Source: Gyromitra esculenta
Lineage: Eukaryota; Ascomycota; Pezizomycetes; Pezizales; Discinaceae
Length of the DNA: 64,000 bases
Direction: 5' to 3'
NCBI GenBank assembly: GCA_038503075.1
Contig: JBCAML010000020.1
Span: forward strand, 310,001 to 374,000
Below the pieces are notes generated by a model, which was given only the letters and a program-made list of their open reading frames with translations, was not told where the DNA came from and searched no databases. The position numbers were made by a program, and so were the translations under genes. Shown piece after piece: positions 48,419 through 59,780 of the stretch. Numbering within the stretch: position 1 is the first letter of the stretch; every line of letters begins with the position of its first letter.

Positions 48419-49561
48419 ATGAAAACTGACGCAATAGAAAGCGGGGTGGAAGGGAAGTGGTACTGTATCTGTATCCAGAAGGATTGTGGTAGCTGTGAAT
48501 AAATGAGGATGTGGATCCGGATGAGAGTGATCAGCAGAGAGATCTAACACCAGCCATGGGGCAGCTGGGTGCACTACTCGGTGGAAGAAGAAAAGTAAAG
48601 AGAGCACTTGAACCACCTAAATAAAATAGAGGCATAGATTTGCCGTAGATCTATCACTTGCGGTAATGCATTCTCAGTTCCGATTTGTAGCGCTGCTTCC
48701 ATGGCCATAATCTATGATTGTGTTTACTGAAATTCTAATGTTAACGTCTTCAAGCGACAAAAGTTCAAGACGGAGTGTAGAAAGGAGAGATCTATATGAT
48801 CCGTTTTTTTGAATGTGTATCGCGATCGTTCTGAAGCTGTATACAATAGCACTACATGAAAAACTCTGTGCTTTGGTATTGATGAATATAATAGAGATTT
48901 GGATCTGGTTATGGTGGTAGTAGCATTGTTGGAGATTTTAATTATCAAGCGGTTACTGATTGGTAGTATACTGTGAGGAATACTGCAACAGTTGTATCGG
49001 AGTTTTTTAATAACACTTTCCCGGTGTTAGGTAATAGATGTTTGTGAAAGCATGGTAGTGGAAGGCATGGTAGTAGAAGACATGGCTTTTTCTGGTGTTC
49101 TTACAGGCGGTCAATGGCTGGGCTGGCTTTGCTTTATACCTGTAGTGCTCAGGGTAGGATTGTTGTCCTAGAGACTGGTGGAATACAGTAGATATAATTG
49201 CTACTACATCCTCAAAGAATGCAGGAATAGGACAACGTCTCTTGAAGGACCGTACATAATATGTTTGATCCCGTACTGCATGTAGTCCGCAATGCGACAT
49301 CCTTTGTGCTGTACCTCAGCAATTCCGCCAAATCGCAGCCAAATACTTCGTTCATGTCCCTTTACAAACACCAATGATGTGTGCATGCTGTTGGTAACAA
49401 ACCAAACTCCCCAAGCCAACCGGCATCAAAAAGGTGGGGTGTCGCACGTGACAAAGAACAACCGAAACCGAGCCACCGCAACCCACAACCCAACCCACCT
49501 CTAATATCACCACCGCCACCACCATCACCAGCCCTCACCCTCGTCCTCACCACTCCCTACA

Positions 49562-50504
49562 ATGACAACCCTCCGCATCCTCGTCCCCGTCAAGCGCGTA
49601 ATCGACTATGCCGTACCTCCCCCTCCCCTTCTGCCACCATCTACAGCTCAATCCCACTAACACACACACGCCCAGGTCAAACCTCGCGTCAACGCAGCAC
49701 AAACCGCCGTCGAAACCGCGGGCGTAAAAATGTCCATGAACCCATTCGACGAGCTCTCGCTCGAAGAATCGATCCGTCTGCGCGAGAAACACAGCGCCAA
49801 GACCGTCCCGGACATCCTCGCCTTCTCCGCCGGTCCCGCCAAAGCCGCAGACACCCTGCGCACCGCCATGGCGATGGGTGCAGACCGCAGCCTGCTGGTC
49901 GATACCGGCGTCGACGTCGACCTCGAGCCACTGTCGGTTGCGAAGCTGCTGCGCGAGGTGGTGGGCGCCGAGGACCGTAATCTGGTTATATTGGGGAAGC
50001 AGAGCATCGATGACGACGCAGGACAGACAGGACAGATGCTGGCGGGGCTGCTCGGGTGGAGCCAGGCTACCCAGGCGAGTAAGGTTGAGTTGCTGGAAAA
50101 CGGGAAGGTTAGGGTTACGAAGGAGGTTGATGGGGGGGAGGAAGTGGTGGAGGCTGCGTTGCCGATGGTTATCACGACGGATTTGAGGCTGAATGAACCG
50201 TACGATTCCCTAGGATAGCCGTGGAGGATAGAGGGGACTGGGCTGATGAGAGATAGACGGTATGCATCATTGTCGAATATCATGAAGGCGAAGAAAAAAC
50301 CACTCGAGAAGAAGAAGTTGAGCGACTATAATATCGAGTTCAAAAAGAGACTAGAGACTGTGCAGGTCGTTGGTACGTCCCTCTCTCCCTACATCCTAAT
50401 ACAAGCTACTAACCCCCGTAGAACCGGCCCCCCGAAAAGGCGGCGGGAAGGTGGAGAATGTCGACGGTTTGATCGCAAGACTGAAGGAATTGGGTGCGTT
50501 GTAG
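49562..50504 (+). CDS. Electron transfer flavoprotein beta subunit
   Basis: Four exons: 49562-49612, 49676-50199, 50257-50372 and 50422-50504, giving 257 residues. Every junction restores family sequence: RVIDYA-VKPRVN, LRLNEP-RYASLSNIMKAKKK and TVQVV-EPAPRKGGGK. ETF beta pairs with the alpha subunit in the mitochondrial matrix, binds AMP, and passes electrons from acyl-CoA and other dehydrogenases to ETF-ubiquinone oxidoreductase. Visible hallmarks are NPFDELSLEESIRLREK, AMAMGADRSLLVD, the GKQSIDDDAGQTGQMLAGLL block and the C-terminal recognition-loop region RYASLSNIMKAKKKPLEKK. The length matches the family (about 250-262). Exon 2 is strongly G+C-rich relative to flanking DNA. It converges on the Acinus-like gene, with 384 bases between stop codons. 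Confidence 0.92.
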
Positions 50505-50888
50505 AATATTACGTCCGGTACATAATTCCGAGTGATAGTTATAAAGTAAAAAAAAATACTATTCTATAGAAAGAAAAAAAACTAAAAGAAAAAAATACAA
50601 TCCCATTTATGCCATTAACCCCCATGGTTTGCTGTTGTTTTTTTGCTGTTAAAATCTGCCCCAGCAGTCCTTAAAAGAAATCCATCTATCACTCAATGTT
50701 TTTTCAATTTAGAACCACCCTACCACCTAACAGATGTAAACTGATTACCGGTTCTCCCTATCAAAAAAAAAAAAGAAAAAAAAAGAAAAAAAACCCTCCC
50801 AAGCACAAAGTAAAAAAAATCTGGATCAACCTATCCATCGAAGCGAAAACACCCAAAAATACATTCAAATTCGCCATCCTCCTGTCAA
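50505..50888. other. Convergent 3' region with poly-A-rich tracts
   Basis: Shared 3' region of ETF beta (plus) and the Acinus-like gene (minus). It contains long A-rich runs (about 50549-50600 and 50763-50800). No gene is visible. Confidence 0.6.
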
Positions 50889-52836
50889 TCAGTGTCTCCC
50901 CCTCGAATCCCTCCTCTGTCCCGCCAACCGCTCCCTCGCAATCTCTTCCGAGACGGGCATATAATACAGTTTCGGTTTCGTCCGAGTGCTCTTGAACAAT
51001 TCATCCAGTTCCACGACACGGGGCTGTCGACCCGTTATAACATCACCGCCAGGCGGTACCGAGATAGGTGCTGATTTTTGAACTGCGAGCACTATAAATT
51101 ACTATTAGTTCTTATTGACCCACAAAAGCTAAGGGGGACAAACCACTATTCTTCCTCTCTCGATCACCTCTAGGTCCAGTCGGGGCACCCAATAACTCCA
51201 CTCCGCGGCCACCACGGCCACCCCGAGCGACCCCACTAGAACCGACTTCTTCCAGTTCGGCACGGATCCCGCCGTCGACCGAGTCATCTTTCTCGAAGCG
51301 GACTTCCCAGCGCCCGCCTTTCTTCTCAATATCAACCCACCCCTGCACTTTCTCCTCGGGTACGAAATCGACCCAGAGTGGTTTTCGGGTCCTTTCGTTG
51401 GGCCACACTTTGCCGTGGACGCCGACGCGGACTCTAGTTGCCGCGGTGAGGGTCGCAAAGATGATTAGTGCGTGCGATTTGATGGCGTCGACGAAGAAGG
51501 ATTCGATTTGCTCGACACCGCCGGATGGGCCTGCTGCGAGGGTGGTTAGGTGTTGACGGAGCAATGGCTCGTTGATGGGGCGGACGAGGTTGCGGATGTA
51601 GAGTGCGCGAGTGGCTGGGTGAAGGGAGGGCTTGACGGGGGGTTCGTCGTCGTCGTCACCATTCGCTTTGCCGTCTCTTTTGGCTGCGTCATCGGCAAGG
51701 TCAGGCTCGGCGGAGGGAAGGGTATCGCCGTTGTTAAACAGGCCTTTGAATCGTGCATCTCTTTGTCTGGGTTTTGGTGGTGGGGAGGCCTGGCGGGGTC
51801 TTTTAGATACATTATTTTCTTCTTCCTCTTCTGGTGCGGGCGCTGGGATTTCTTCTGGCGGTACTGGGGCTGCTGTGGTATCCTCGATGTTAGTGGGTGG
51901 GGGTGGGCTGTCGGAGCGGCGTTTGCGCTTGCGGAGATCTGTAGAGTCTTCGCGCGTGTCCATTGGCTCTGAGACATCCGGGGGTGCCACCAGATCGGTC
52001 TGGGATGTGATTGCGGTTGTGATTTCCTCGGCAACAGCAATAGCAGACTTGGTTTCAGTTGGAGGTGGGGACCTGGGAGCTTCAATTGGAACTGCAGCCC
52101 CAGCTGGAACCGGCGCTTCAGACATAGCTGTATCTTCTTCAACAGCAGATTCCTCGGGTTCTGTTGGCTCTGTGGATGCTGGAGTAGCTTCTTCGGGGGT
52201 CTTTTGTGCAGCTGTGTCAATTTGCATTTCCTCCGTCTCTGCCGGGAGCTCTGGTTCCTTGTTCTCCACTGGGGACTCCTTGTGCTCCTCTTGCACCGGT
52301 TGCACATCCTGTTGTTCGGGTTCCGCTGCTTCCACGGTTGCTTCCACCTCTTCGACATCCTCCACAGGAGGGGTGTCTCGCGCTTGTTGCACAAACTCCT
52401 GTTGCGGCTCTTTCTGCGCTGTCTCAGCCTGGGGCAGCGGAGGCTCTTCAGCCAACCGCGGTCCCGGACTTGGCTCCCTTACCTGTTCAGTCTCTACCTC
52501 TAGCTCTCGCGCTTGCACTTCCGCCTCCTGCACCACTTCAGGTGTTGCTGTTTTCGCGCGCTCTTCCTGAACTACATGTGCCTCTGGAGTTTCCACCACC
52601 ACGTGTCCATTGGTTTGCTGCGCATCTTCCTCCTCTTCCTCTTCCTCTTCCTCCTCTTCCTCCTCTACCGGTGCGGATTCCTCGGGCGCGTTCAGTTTCT
52701 CCTGCTCTTTAATAATGTCATCCGCCAACCGGTCGACAAGCGCTTGCTTCAATCCACCGACAGGGAGACCTCGCTTCTTCAGCTCGGCTTTGAGCTCGGT
52801 CACCTTGAGCGTGGAGAGTGTTGTTGGGTCGAGCAT
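50889..52836 (-). CDS. Acinus-like SAP-domain protein with C-terminal RSB motif
   Basis: Two exons: 51144-52836 and 50889-51091, giving 631 residues; the intron (51092-51143) is GTTTGT...TTATAG. The start MLDPTTLSTLKV at 52836 was chosen because the SAP domain begins there; the frame extends 88 codons upstream but that part is not protein-like. Domains: SAP (about residues 6-43, LSTLKVTELKAELKKRGLP and GLKQALVDRLADDI) for DNA/RNA binding; a long Glu/Pro-rich disordered region with a run of 13 or more Glu; an RRM-like fold (about residues 425-535, ALYIRNLVRPINEPLLRQHL); and near the end LFKSTRTKPKLYYMPVS, the RSB motif by which Acinus binds RNPS1 and SAP18. This is the architecture of Acinus, a nuclear ASAP-complex/exon-junction-associated splicing factor. 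The long Glu tract is coded by GAG/GAA repeats. Confidence 0.82.
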
Positions 52837-53339
52837 GGTCGAGCGCGCGAATTGGGGGGTGTGACTGGTAGCGGGATTGTAAAGGAGGCTCCTACTGAGA
52901 TGCTGCCTAGATGGAGCGTGCTGTAATTGCAGAGAGCGTAGCGGTTGCTGATGAAGCAGTGGTGGATGGTGGATGTGGATGTGGATGTGATGGAAAAGAA
53001 GGAGCGGAATTGAAGGGGAAGAGACAAGGCTGGGAGAAAGCGTCTCGACGTGACGGAGTTGTGTTGCGTCAAGACGCACTAGCCACATCGGGCGTGACAC
53101 GAGGAATGCCGTTTTCTGCAGCCATGCGGCTCAGCGAATCCGGGGGAGTCCATGCGGGAGCTGGTGTTCTTTTCTCGGGGCCCGCAGTTCGCAGAGACAG
53201 GTTCAATTCATTGTGGACAAGTCGTGCTACTGTCAAGGATCTCCGCAGAGTCTTTGGTGAGAATTCCAGCTTGGTGCAGGGAAAAGAACAGAGGATTGCT
53301 GTTAGGGCAGGTATATCCGGTGTGGCGGCTCAGCCCACA

Positions 53340-53470
53340 CTTGTCCTCCAGGAGAAGAACCCAGAAACACGGAGGTGTGGCTTTGTATGCTGCGGAACCA
53401 TGTCCGATGCTATTGGCATCAAAGCCACACACCACCTGTTTCCGGGTTCTTCTCCTGGTAGGCAGGCAAG
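53340..53470. mobile_element. MITE-like hairpin element, copy 3 (131 bp)
   Basis: The left arm reads CTTGTCCTCCAGGAGAAGAA. The right arm, on the opposite strand, reads CTTGCCTGCCTACCAGGAGA followed by AGAACCC. Inner arms GGTGTGGCTTTG and CAAAGCCACACACC also pair, so almost the whole element folds back on itself. TA follows the right end (53471-53472) and CA precedes the left. The core TATGCTGCGGAAC (53386-53398) matches TATGCTACGGAAC of the 14479-14607 copy at nearly the same offset. Confidence 0.72.
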
Positions 53471-54167
53471 TACCATGCAGGGCATCTTTCGGCACACCCG
53501 CGTTTGTCCCAGCACAGGCCAATGATCTTTTCACCAAAACCACAACACGAAGAGGGCCGAACCGAGACCCGTAATTCAAAGATGAAGAAAGTTTGTAATA
53601 TTGTCTCGTTCAGTATCAACCCTGCCTGTATAAATCTCCGTCTGAGGCCCAGATACATCGTATCCGCCCATCATACCTCTTCCCCGCCACCGAATGCCAA
53701 AAGATTTTTCACCACGACGCTTTCGATATCTTCACCCGGTTCCCTGTTTTTCAAAGAAAAAGAAGAAAGTAAATGTGTCAATAGCATAAAGGTTTCTGGC
53801 AAGGTTATCGGTTTAAATATCTTATTTCCGTCTTGTTCAGCAATAAACCTGACCTCTGCATAAGTAGAGTGACCTAAAGTGACCAAAAGCTAATGAATAA
53901 CAATGGGACCATTGAACCAAGATTAAAACTGTGCTTGGAGTGGTAATAATATTTCGGTCGAAACCCAATGTTGCATTCCCTCGAATGGCTTTGCATCCAG
54001 CTGCGATAATTTTAACATTTGGTATACGTAAAATCGTTTAATATCCTATCATTTCCTAGAACTCTGCACCGTTGTTAATATTCTGGCTTGCCATATTGAG
54101 TACTCGTTTCGGGTGTGGGGGTAGTTTTTTCGCCCTGATTCCGCATAGCTTCTGCCCTACCAGTAAG

Positions 54168-54690
54168 TTACTAGCCTAAATAAATCACTAACGACGTATT
54201 AGCTCTGGAGGAATTCACTCAGTTCGTTTTCAACTTCCGGAAAGGTAAATGAATCTCATCATCTATAGCCTTGACACCTCACTAGCTGTGCTCGAAGTAC
54301 TTCGAGAGTCGAATTTTGGGTCATAATGGGAGGGTACTATTTATTACTAGCCTAAATAAACTCTCAACAACGCATTAGCTTAAGAGGAATGCTTTGACAT
54401 CGATTTCGGCTCTCGGAATGGGAAATAGATATCTTCTTTGGCATTAATAACCCACTAGCCGTGTTTGAAGAGCTTTGAGGAGTTGAATCGCTACTAATGA
54501 TGGAAGCGAGCTGTTCAATATATTAGCCACAAGTAACGATATTGATTCGGAGAGCCCATGTCGGAGGTTTCCGTAAAGATAATTCATGTTGGTGATATAT
54601 TGAATTTGATCTGCTATTATTGGTTGGCTTAAGTTCCTTGATAAAAAATATGTTACCTGTTCTTCCATCCCCGAAACAGGCGAAGTGTTT
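54168..54690. repeat. Degenerate direct repeat, period about 176 bp
   Basis: TTACTAGCCTAAATAAA occurs at 54168 and 54344, and each is followed at matching distances by similar blocks (ATTAGCT...GAGGAAT, CACTAGCYGTG, GAGTYGAAT). A weaker third unit starts near 54517. On the minus strand the units give related peptide fragments (ending VVSDLFRLV and VVESLFRLV), so this may be the remains of a gene encoding tandem protein repeats. Confidence 0.5.
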
Positions 54691-57600
54691 CTGCTATTGA
54701 ATAGTTTTCAGTTACTCGTTCATTTCTCCTATGGCCAATGTTTCGGTCTGTCATCCCGACATCTTGGAATCAGTTTTCGAACTCTATGACCGTCAACCTT
54801 AGCTCATGATATTGTTTATTGATAAATCTAGAATATTTACCTTCAGAGCGTTTAGTCGAGTAATAGATTCTTCTAACAGTTCGTATATATCGATCGGGAA
54901 GTTAATACATCTACCGCGGGTGCATTACTGTATTCTTAAATGTTTCATTCGGTTCCAATTACTCTACCATGTCGTATGCATGATCACTTTGTGAGGTTGT
55001 AAGTAGCTTCTCAATTAAAATCCACCCAATCCAAGTTCTTGAATGGAATTTTTTGAATCCAGGTAGCAATGCAAAGTCACGGGGTAAGCGACGGATTAGA
55101 CTTAATGCGCCAATTCGAACCCCGTCAGTGCGACAGCTACTCGCAAATTTTGAATACGCTGGCAAATACCCAAGTCAGAAAATGACTCCGACATTACGCT
55201 TCCGATAGTTATTGAGACCATCAGATCGAGAAGCCGCGGAATTTCCTGCACACCCGGACCTACCAATGAACTTGATTTTCAAAGGTCTTGATTGATAATA
55301 TAGATAGAGATCCCGGCGAGGGTGCGATGTTAGAAGCATTCGAATCGAATTCTTTGGTGTTGAATTAAGTTTTTCCTGTGTTCAATATTAGCGTTTCTAC
55401 AAACAAGTGACGACTCCTGTTGAGGAGAATCCTGTTTTGCTGGTCAGTAGTAACGCAATCAAAACTATGAGTAATCTCAATAGATCATAGCGTGAAGCGG
55501 ATGCCTGTCAACCATAACGTCTTGATGCTTCAATTACACTACCGGGAACGAAGACGAAGTAATGAGTTCCCTGTCAACGATATCTTTTTTTTAAGAGGTC
55601 GTGAACTAGAGTAAAAATTATCAAAGGCCTGAGAATGTAATTCTGTTCCAGGTTTTGTTGCTATGGGGTAACTCTGGTGGTTATCAGACGAGAATTTATT
55701 CTAAGCCTAGGTATATTGTCGCCTTTGAATAAGGTGGTGAGAGCGATATATTGTATACGTCGGATGATTATCTGCTATATATGCACTTAATTAGCACTGC
55801 ATTCAGAATCCCAGTTAGTGTTGTCAGAAGTTGATTGCCGGCTGATGAAGTTATCCGTGGTAAATTTTGTGTTTTGCGATGATTGGGTTAAAGTATTTAA
55901 GGTAGTGCCAATGTACCTAAGGGGGTATTAGTGAGATCAGTCTTCTGGAACCACCCTACCTATGAAAGATTCACATTTTGTCCCTTATGTTAAATAAGTT
56001 CAGACACCAGTAGGTATAAGTAGATACGATCCCTGCTAAAAACGAATACCTCCTTCTTGATTATCCTCTCTAGAGAGGTCGTAGATCTGTTAAAGAAAAA
56101 GTGTTATTGGTGGATGTCGGGGACTTAAATAGTATTCGTTGTGATCAAATCTCGTTCAATACTAGTCGCTAAATATCAGTGTGATATCAAACTCCAGCGA
56201 GGTCTCTTGGGGGAGTTCCTAATGACTGTCTATACTGAGACAATTACGCGTGGATGCGGTGTCAGCGATTGTTGGTAGATGGTGAATGGTATATCCATCG
56301 CGTCGCCGGTGTATAGAATCTGTTTTGATAACTTGTAATGGACCGACCGGTGTATGAAAGAATTTGCGGTAATCGGTATTGAATATGTACTAATAAGTAT
56401 ATATTAGATTTCTTAAAAGAGGAGACTAGCGTGGTGACCAGCTCATGAGAGGGCGTGAAATCTGGTAGATCTTACTTGATAGTCACCAATTTAATGATTA
56501 TTGAATACCCTGTAAATACGTTAGCCTTTAAGAACTCTTCTAAATCATAAACTAACTCCCGAACAAAGGAGTGCATTTCCGCTGGAAGGGATTTGTTTCA
56601 GTAGTAGATAAACTCTGAATGAAGTGAAATCAATGCCCATGTGGTGAGATTTCAAGTATAACGGTAAAATCGCAAGCTGCGGATAAAGACATCCTTAATA
56701 TCCCTCATCCAGGTGATCGCTAAGTTTTGAATCTCTTCAATGTCACTGTTAAAATCCTAAGTTAGCAACCGCAGCCCTTTACACAGCACTATTTTATTTA
56801 AGGGACCTGTACTTGAATTCTGGCTCCTTCGTCCGGCGGGCACTTTTATTACCTACCCAGCACACCAGACCGAATAGCCCAAAAAGTAGTGTAATCCTCT
56901 TCAAGTCGAACCTAAATATGCCCCTGGTGTTAGCGCTGTCTAGAGAGCTATATCAATCCCGTATATAATACTACAGAGGGGAGTCTTGTTCAAAGCAAAA
57001 TCAATGGCCTATTATATTAGTACCTCGTCATTAAAACCAATTCATCAAAAACAGAAGATAACCACTCACCAGCAGGAAAACCCCCACCCCCCATCTCTAC
57101 GCCCATTGCCGGCATAATAAAAACTATGCTCAAACGCATCTCGGTACTAATGCCAATGTATTTTAGTTATCTTTTAGATACTCCTCCATAAATACTCTAT
57201 GAATCTTCCATTTTAATTCGTAACATAATAGTTAGGTTCTGTCAAATACACCGCACCCGTAGCGATCAGTTCGTGCGAGCGAGGTGCTTTGCGTACCCGT
57301 TAAATAAGATCTAGGCCTGTTATACATATCAGCAACATCAACAACGTTAGAAAGAACCTACAGCTGGCTTTGAGCAGCGGAAATGGGATTTCCTTTCTCT
57401 GGATCTTATCTTGAATATCCCTTAAGATGTTTGAATGGTGATTAATATAATCTCCATGACTAACTTAAAGTGATAGAGTCGTTGCTTTCTAGTGGTGGTT
57501 GAATACCCTGTGATTGGATTGATTTTTGGAATTGGAATTGATAAAAGGAAGTCGCTGAGAGAAAGCGGCTAATAGCTGTGCGAACATAATTTTCGATTCG

Positions 57601-58026
57601 AAAATCGAGCGATACAGCTAGGATGATGAATATGATGTATGTGGGTGATTGATGTTGTCGATTGATGTTGTCGATGAATGCTGTTGATGTGGTGTTGCTG
57701 GATGGTGCTTGCTGTTTGGTGGGGTGCTCGTCGAAACTTAAAATTGTATCCACCCACACCTAACCCTCTGGATGATTCACCTGCACCCACAACAATAGAA
57801 TCACTACAGCCCCCTCAATGGCCTCGGAAAAGCGACAGTTGAAGCTAATCAATTCCAATACCAATACCGTTTTTTTTTCATTGCTATACACGAAACTAAA
57901 ACAACATTTCAAAAAAAAGGGGGCTAACATCGCCTACAAAGGAATCTCAACCTTAAACGCAGTAAAAAAGAATGAATGAAAAAAAAGACCCATTGTTAAC
58001 ACCTCCCTATCAATTCTCATCACTGT

Positions 58027-59655
58027 TTAAGCAGCAGTAGCCGCGGTAGTATTAGTTGCAGCAGCCCCCTTCGCGATTTCTGCCCTCCTTTCAATCTCCC
58101 TCGTCACATGCCCTGGTGCAACATCCACGCGCTGCTTGCTCAAGATATCGACAAGTAGCGGACTAGGCCTTCCCACCCTACCGGGGGCAGACGCAGACTG
58201 CTCGGTCTTGAACGCGGCAACTTGATCCAAGTAGGCATCGAAGAGGAAAGAAGAGTCGAGAGGACCACCCTTGGCCTCAGGGTGGAACTGAGTCGACATT
58301 ATGGGGCGGGAGGTATGGATCATTCCTGTTCTTGTTAGTTCATTACTTCAACCAGGAGATAGAGAAACTAAACTTACCTTCGTTAGAACCATCATTCAGG
58401 TTAACGAAATACTCTTTCCAGTCCTTCTTATCGAGAGTGCTCATATCAACTGCATACCCGTGGTTCTGGCTCGTGATGTGACACCTTCCAGTAGTCAAAT
58501 CAAGCGCCGGGATGTTGTGAGCCCTGTTTCCGTACTTCAACTTGATAGTCTTTGCTCCGGCAGCAAGAGCCAACAGTTGATGTCCCAGACAGATTCCCAT
58601 AATCGGACCAGTGTAGGTCTCCATCAATTTTCGGAGATGGTAGACGGTCTTGGTGCAATGGGTTGGGTCACCGGGTCCATTACTGATAAACACACCATCA
58701 AAATGGTGCGCGACCTTGTGGATGGGGTAATCCCACGGGAAGCAAGTAACACTGCTTCCACGAGAGACGAGAGAGCGGAGGATATTCTCCTTGACACCAC
58801 AGTCGATGACAGCAACATGGCAATCACCAGATGAGGAAGCCACGTGGAATGGTGCCTTAGTGCTAACTTTCTCGACTAAGTTGATCTGTTCAGGGTCGAC
58901 GAAAGCCTCATCCTGATCCGCATCATACTCCTCTCCAATCGTGATCCTAGCCAAAGAACTTCCCTGTTCTCGGAGATAAGTCACAATTGCCCTTGTGTCA
59001 ACGCCCGTAATTGCAGGAACCCCCTCCCTCGCACACCAATTTCCGAGACTCTCGACCGCGGTCCAGTGGGAGTATTTCTCAGCAACATCCGCGACAACAA
59101 TTCCAATTGCTTGAAGATGTGGCGACTCGAAGTATTTGAGGAGGCCATCGTTGTCACGGGAAGACGATGGAACACCGTAGTTACCGATGAGGGGTTGCGT
59201 GAACACTAGAATTTGTCCACGGTATGAGGGATCCGTAAGAGCTTCGGGGTAACCAACAAGGGCGGTTGAGAATACGGCTTCACCGGAGATGTTAGAGCGA
59301 GCACCGAACGATTTCCCGTGAAAGATAGGGCCATTCTAAAATGTGTTAGCGGGCGTTAAACGAAAATTAGATGGTGATAAGTCCATGGTTCTGTAGTGAA
59401 CCAATTGCACTGTGAAAGAGTAGTTGATCTCCAGCGAGCCAATTGAACACCCAGAAGCCCATTTGGATAGACAAAAATTACCTTAATAGTGAAGGTAGCC
59501 CTGTCGTGGCTCACAGGTGTGCTCTTCTCCCTTGCCGGCTGCGGCATCTGCCTCCCTGAGCTGCCGGTGACAGTTGCAAGTCCCCTGATCCCCCCCAACC
59601 CATTGAAGCGAGTAGTAGCATTGAAGCCCTTCGCAAAGATTTGACGAGCGAGCAT
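58027..59655 (-). CDS. CPA1: Carbamoyl-phosphate synthase, arginine-specific, small subunit
   Basis: Three exons: 59482-59655, 58378-59335 and 58027-58325, giving 476 residues. The introns are GTAATT...TTTTAG (146 nt) and GTAAGT...AACAG (52 nt). The small subunit hydrolyses glutamine and passes ammonia to the large subunit to make carbamoyl phosphate for arginine. Residues 1 to about 30 form an Arg/Ala-rich mitochondrial presequence ([17 protein letters not shown]), so the enzyme is probably mitochondrial as in Neurospora. The N-terminal CPSase_sm domain (about 56-205) is followed by a class I glutamine amidotransferase domain with the nucleophile Cys307 in GICLGHQ and the His392/Glu394 pair in FHPEA, so the catalytic triad is complete. 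Known in Neurospora (arg-2) and yeast (CPA1), and evident here, is control by a leader uORF (59781-60282). The C-terminal Ala/Thr-rich tail is poorly conserved. Confidence 0.93.
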
Positions 59656-59780
59656 TGGAGTTTTGTAATATCTTCGGATATTAAAAAAGGATGAATCCTA
59701 ACCAGTGATGTAATGGGATAGCGGGGGAGGAGTGTAGATTTAAAGGTGAAGCGATGTGTATCAATGCAAAGGGAGTGTTT

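Larger units (their letters stand above)
45576..49561. other. Intergenic, 4 kb, with hairpin and minisatellites
   Basis: No gene is supported. Contents: kinase promoter and leader, ATCACTCG at 46573-46580 and 47437-47444, a 145-bp hairpin element at 46914-47058, TACATGTA at 47338-47345, a triplicated GGGTTAATGAAGGG unit at about 48350-48418, and a GGTAGTRGAAG repeat at about 49050-49085. A 61-codon minus frame at 45807-45992 looks moderately gene-like but stands alone. Confidence 0.5.
52837..58026. other. Intergenic, 5.2 kb, largely A+T-rich decayed sequence
   Basis: The leader of the Acinus-like gene occupies the left end, with a hairpin element at 53340-53470. From about 54.1 kb the DNA is A+T-rich with many stops in all frames. 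It includes a degenerate direct repeat (54168-54690) and a minus-strand stretch at 54959-55165 faintly resembling the tail of fungal Zn2Cys6 transcription factors. No intact gene is supported. The right end is the 3' region of CPA1. Confidence 0.5.

Noticed and set aside
51632..52570. 312-codon plus-strand frame opposite the Acinus-like gene
   Set aside because: It is a Ser/Gly-rich shadow of the Glu/Pro-rich coding strand.
52837..53100. 88-codon N-terminal extension of the Acinus-like protein
   Set aside because: It is His/Leu/Ser-rich and reads like leader sequence; the SAP domain begins right after the internal Met at 52836, so the extension is probably untranslated.
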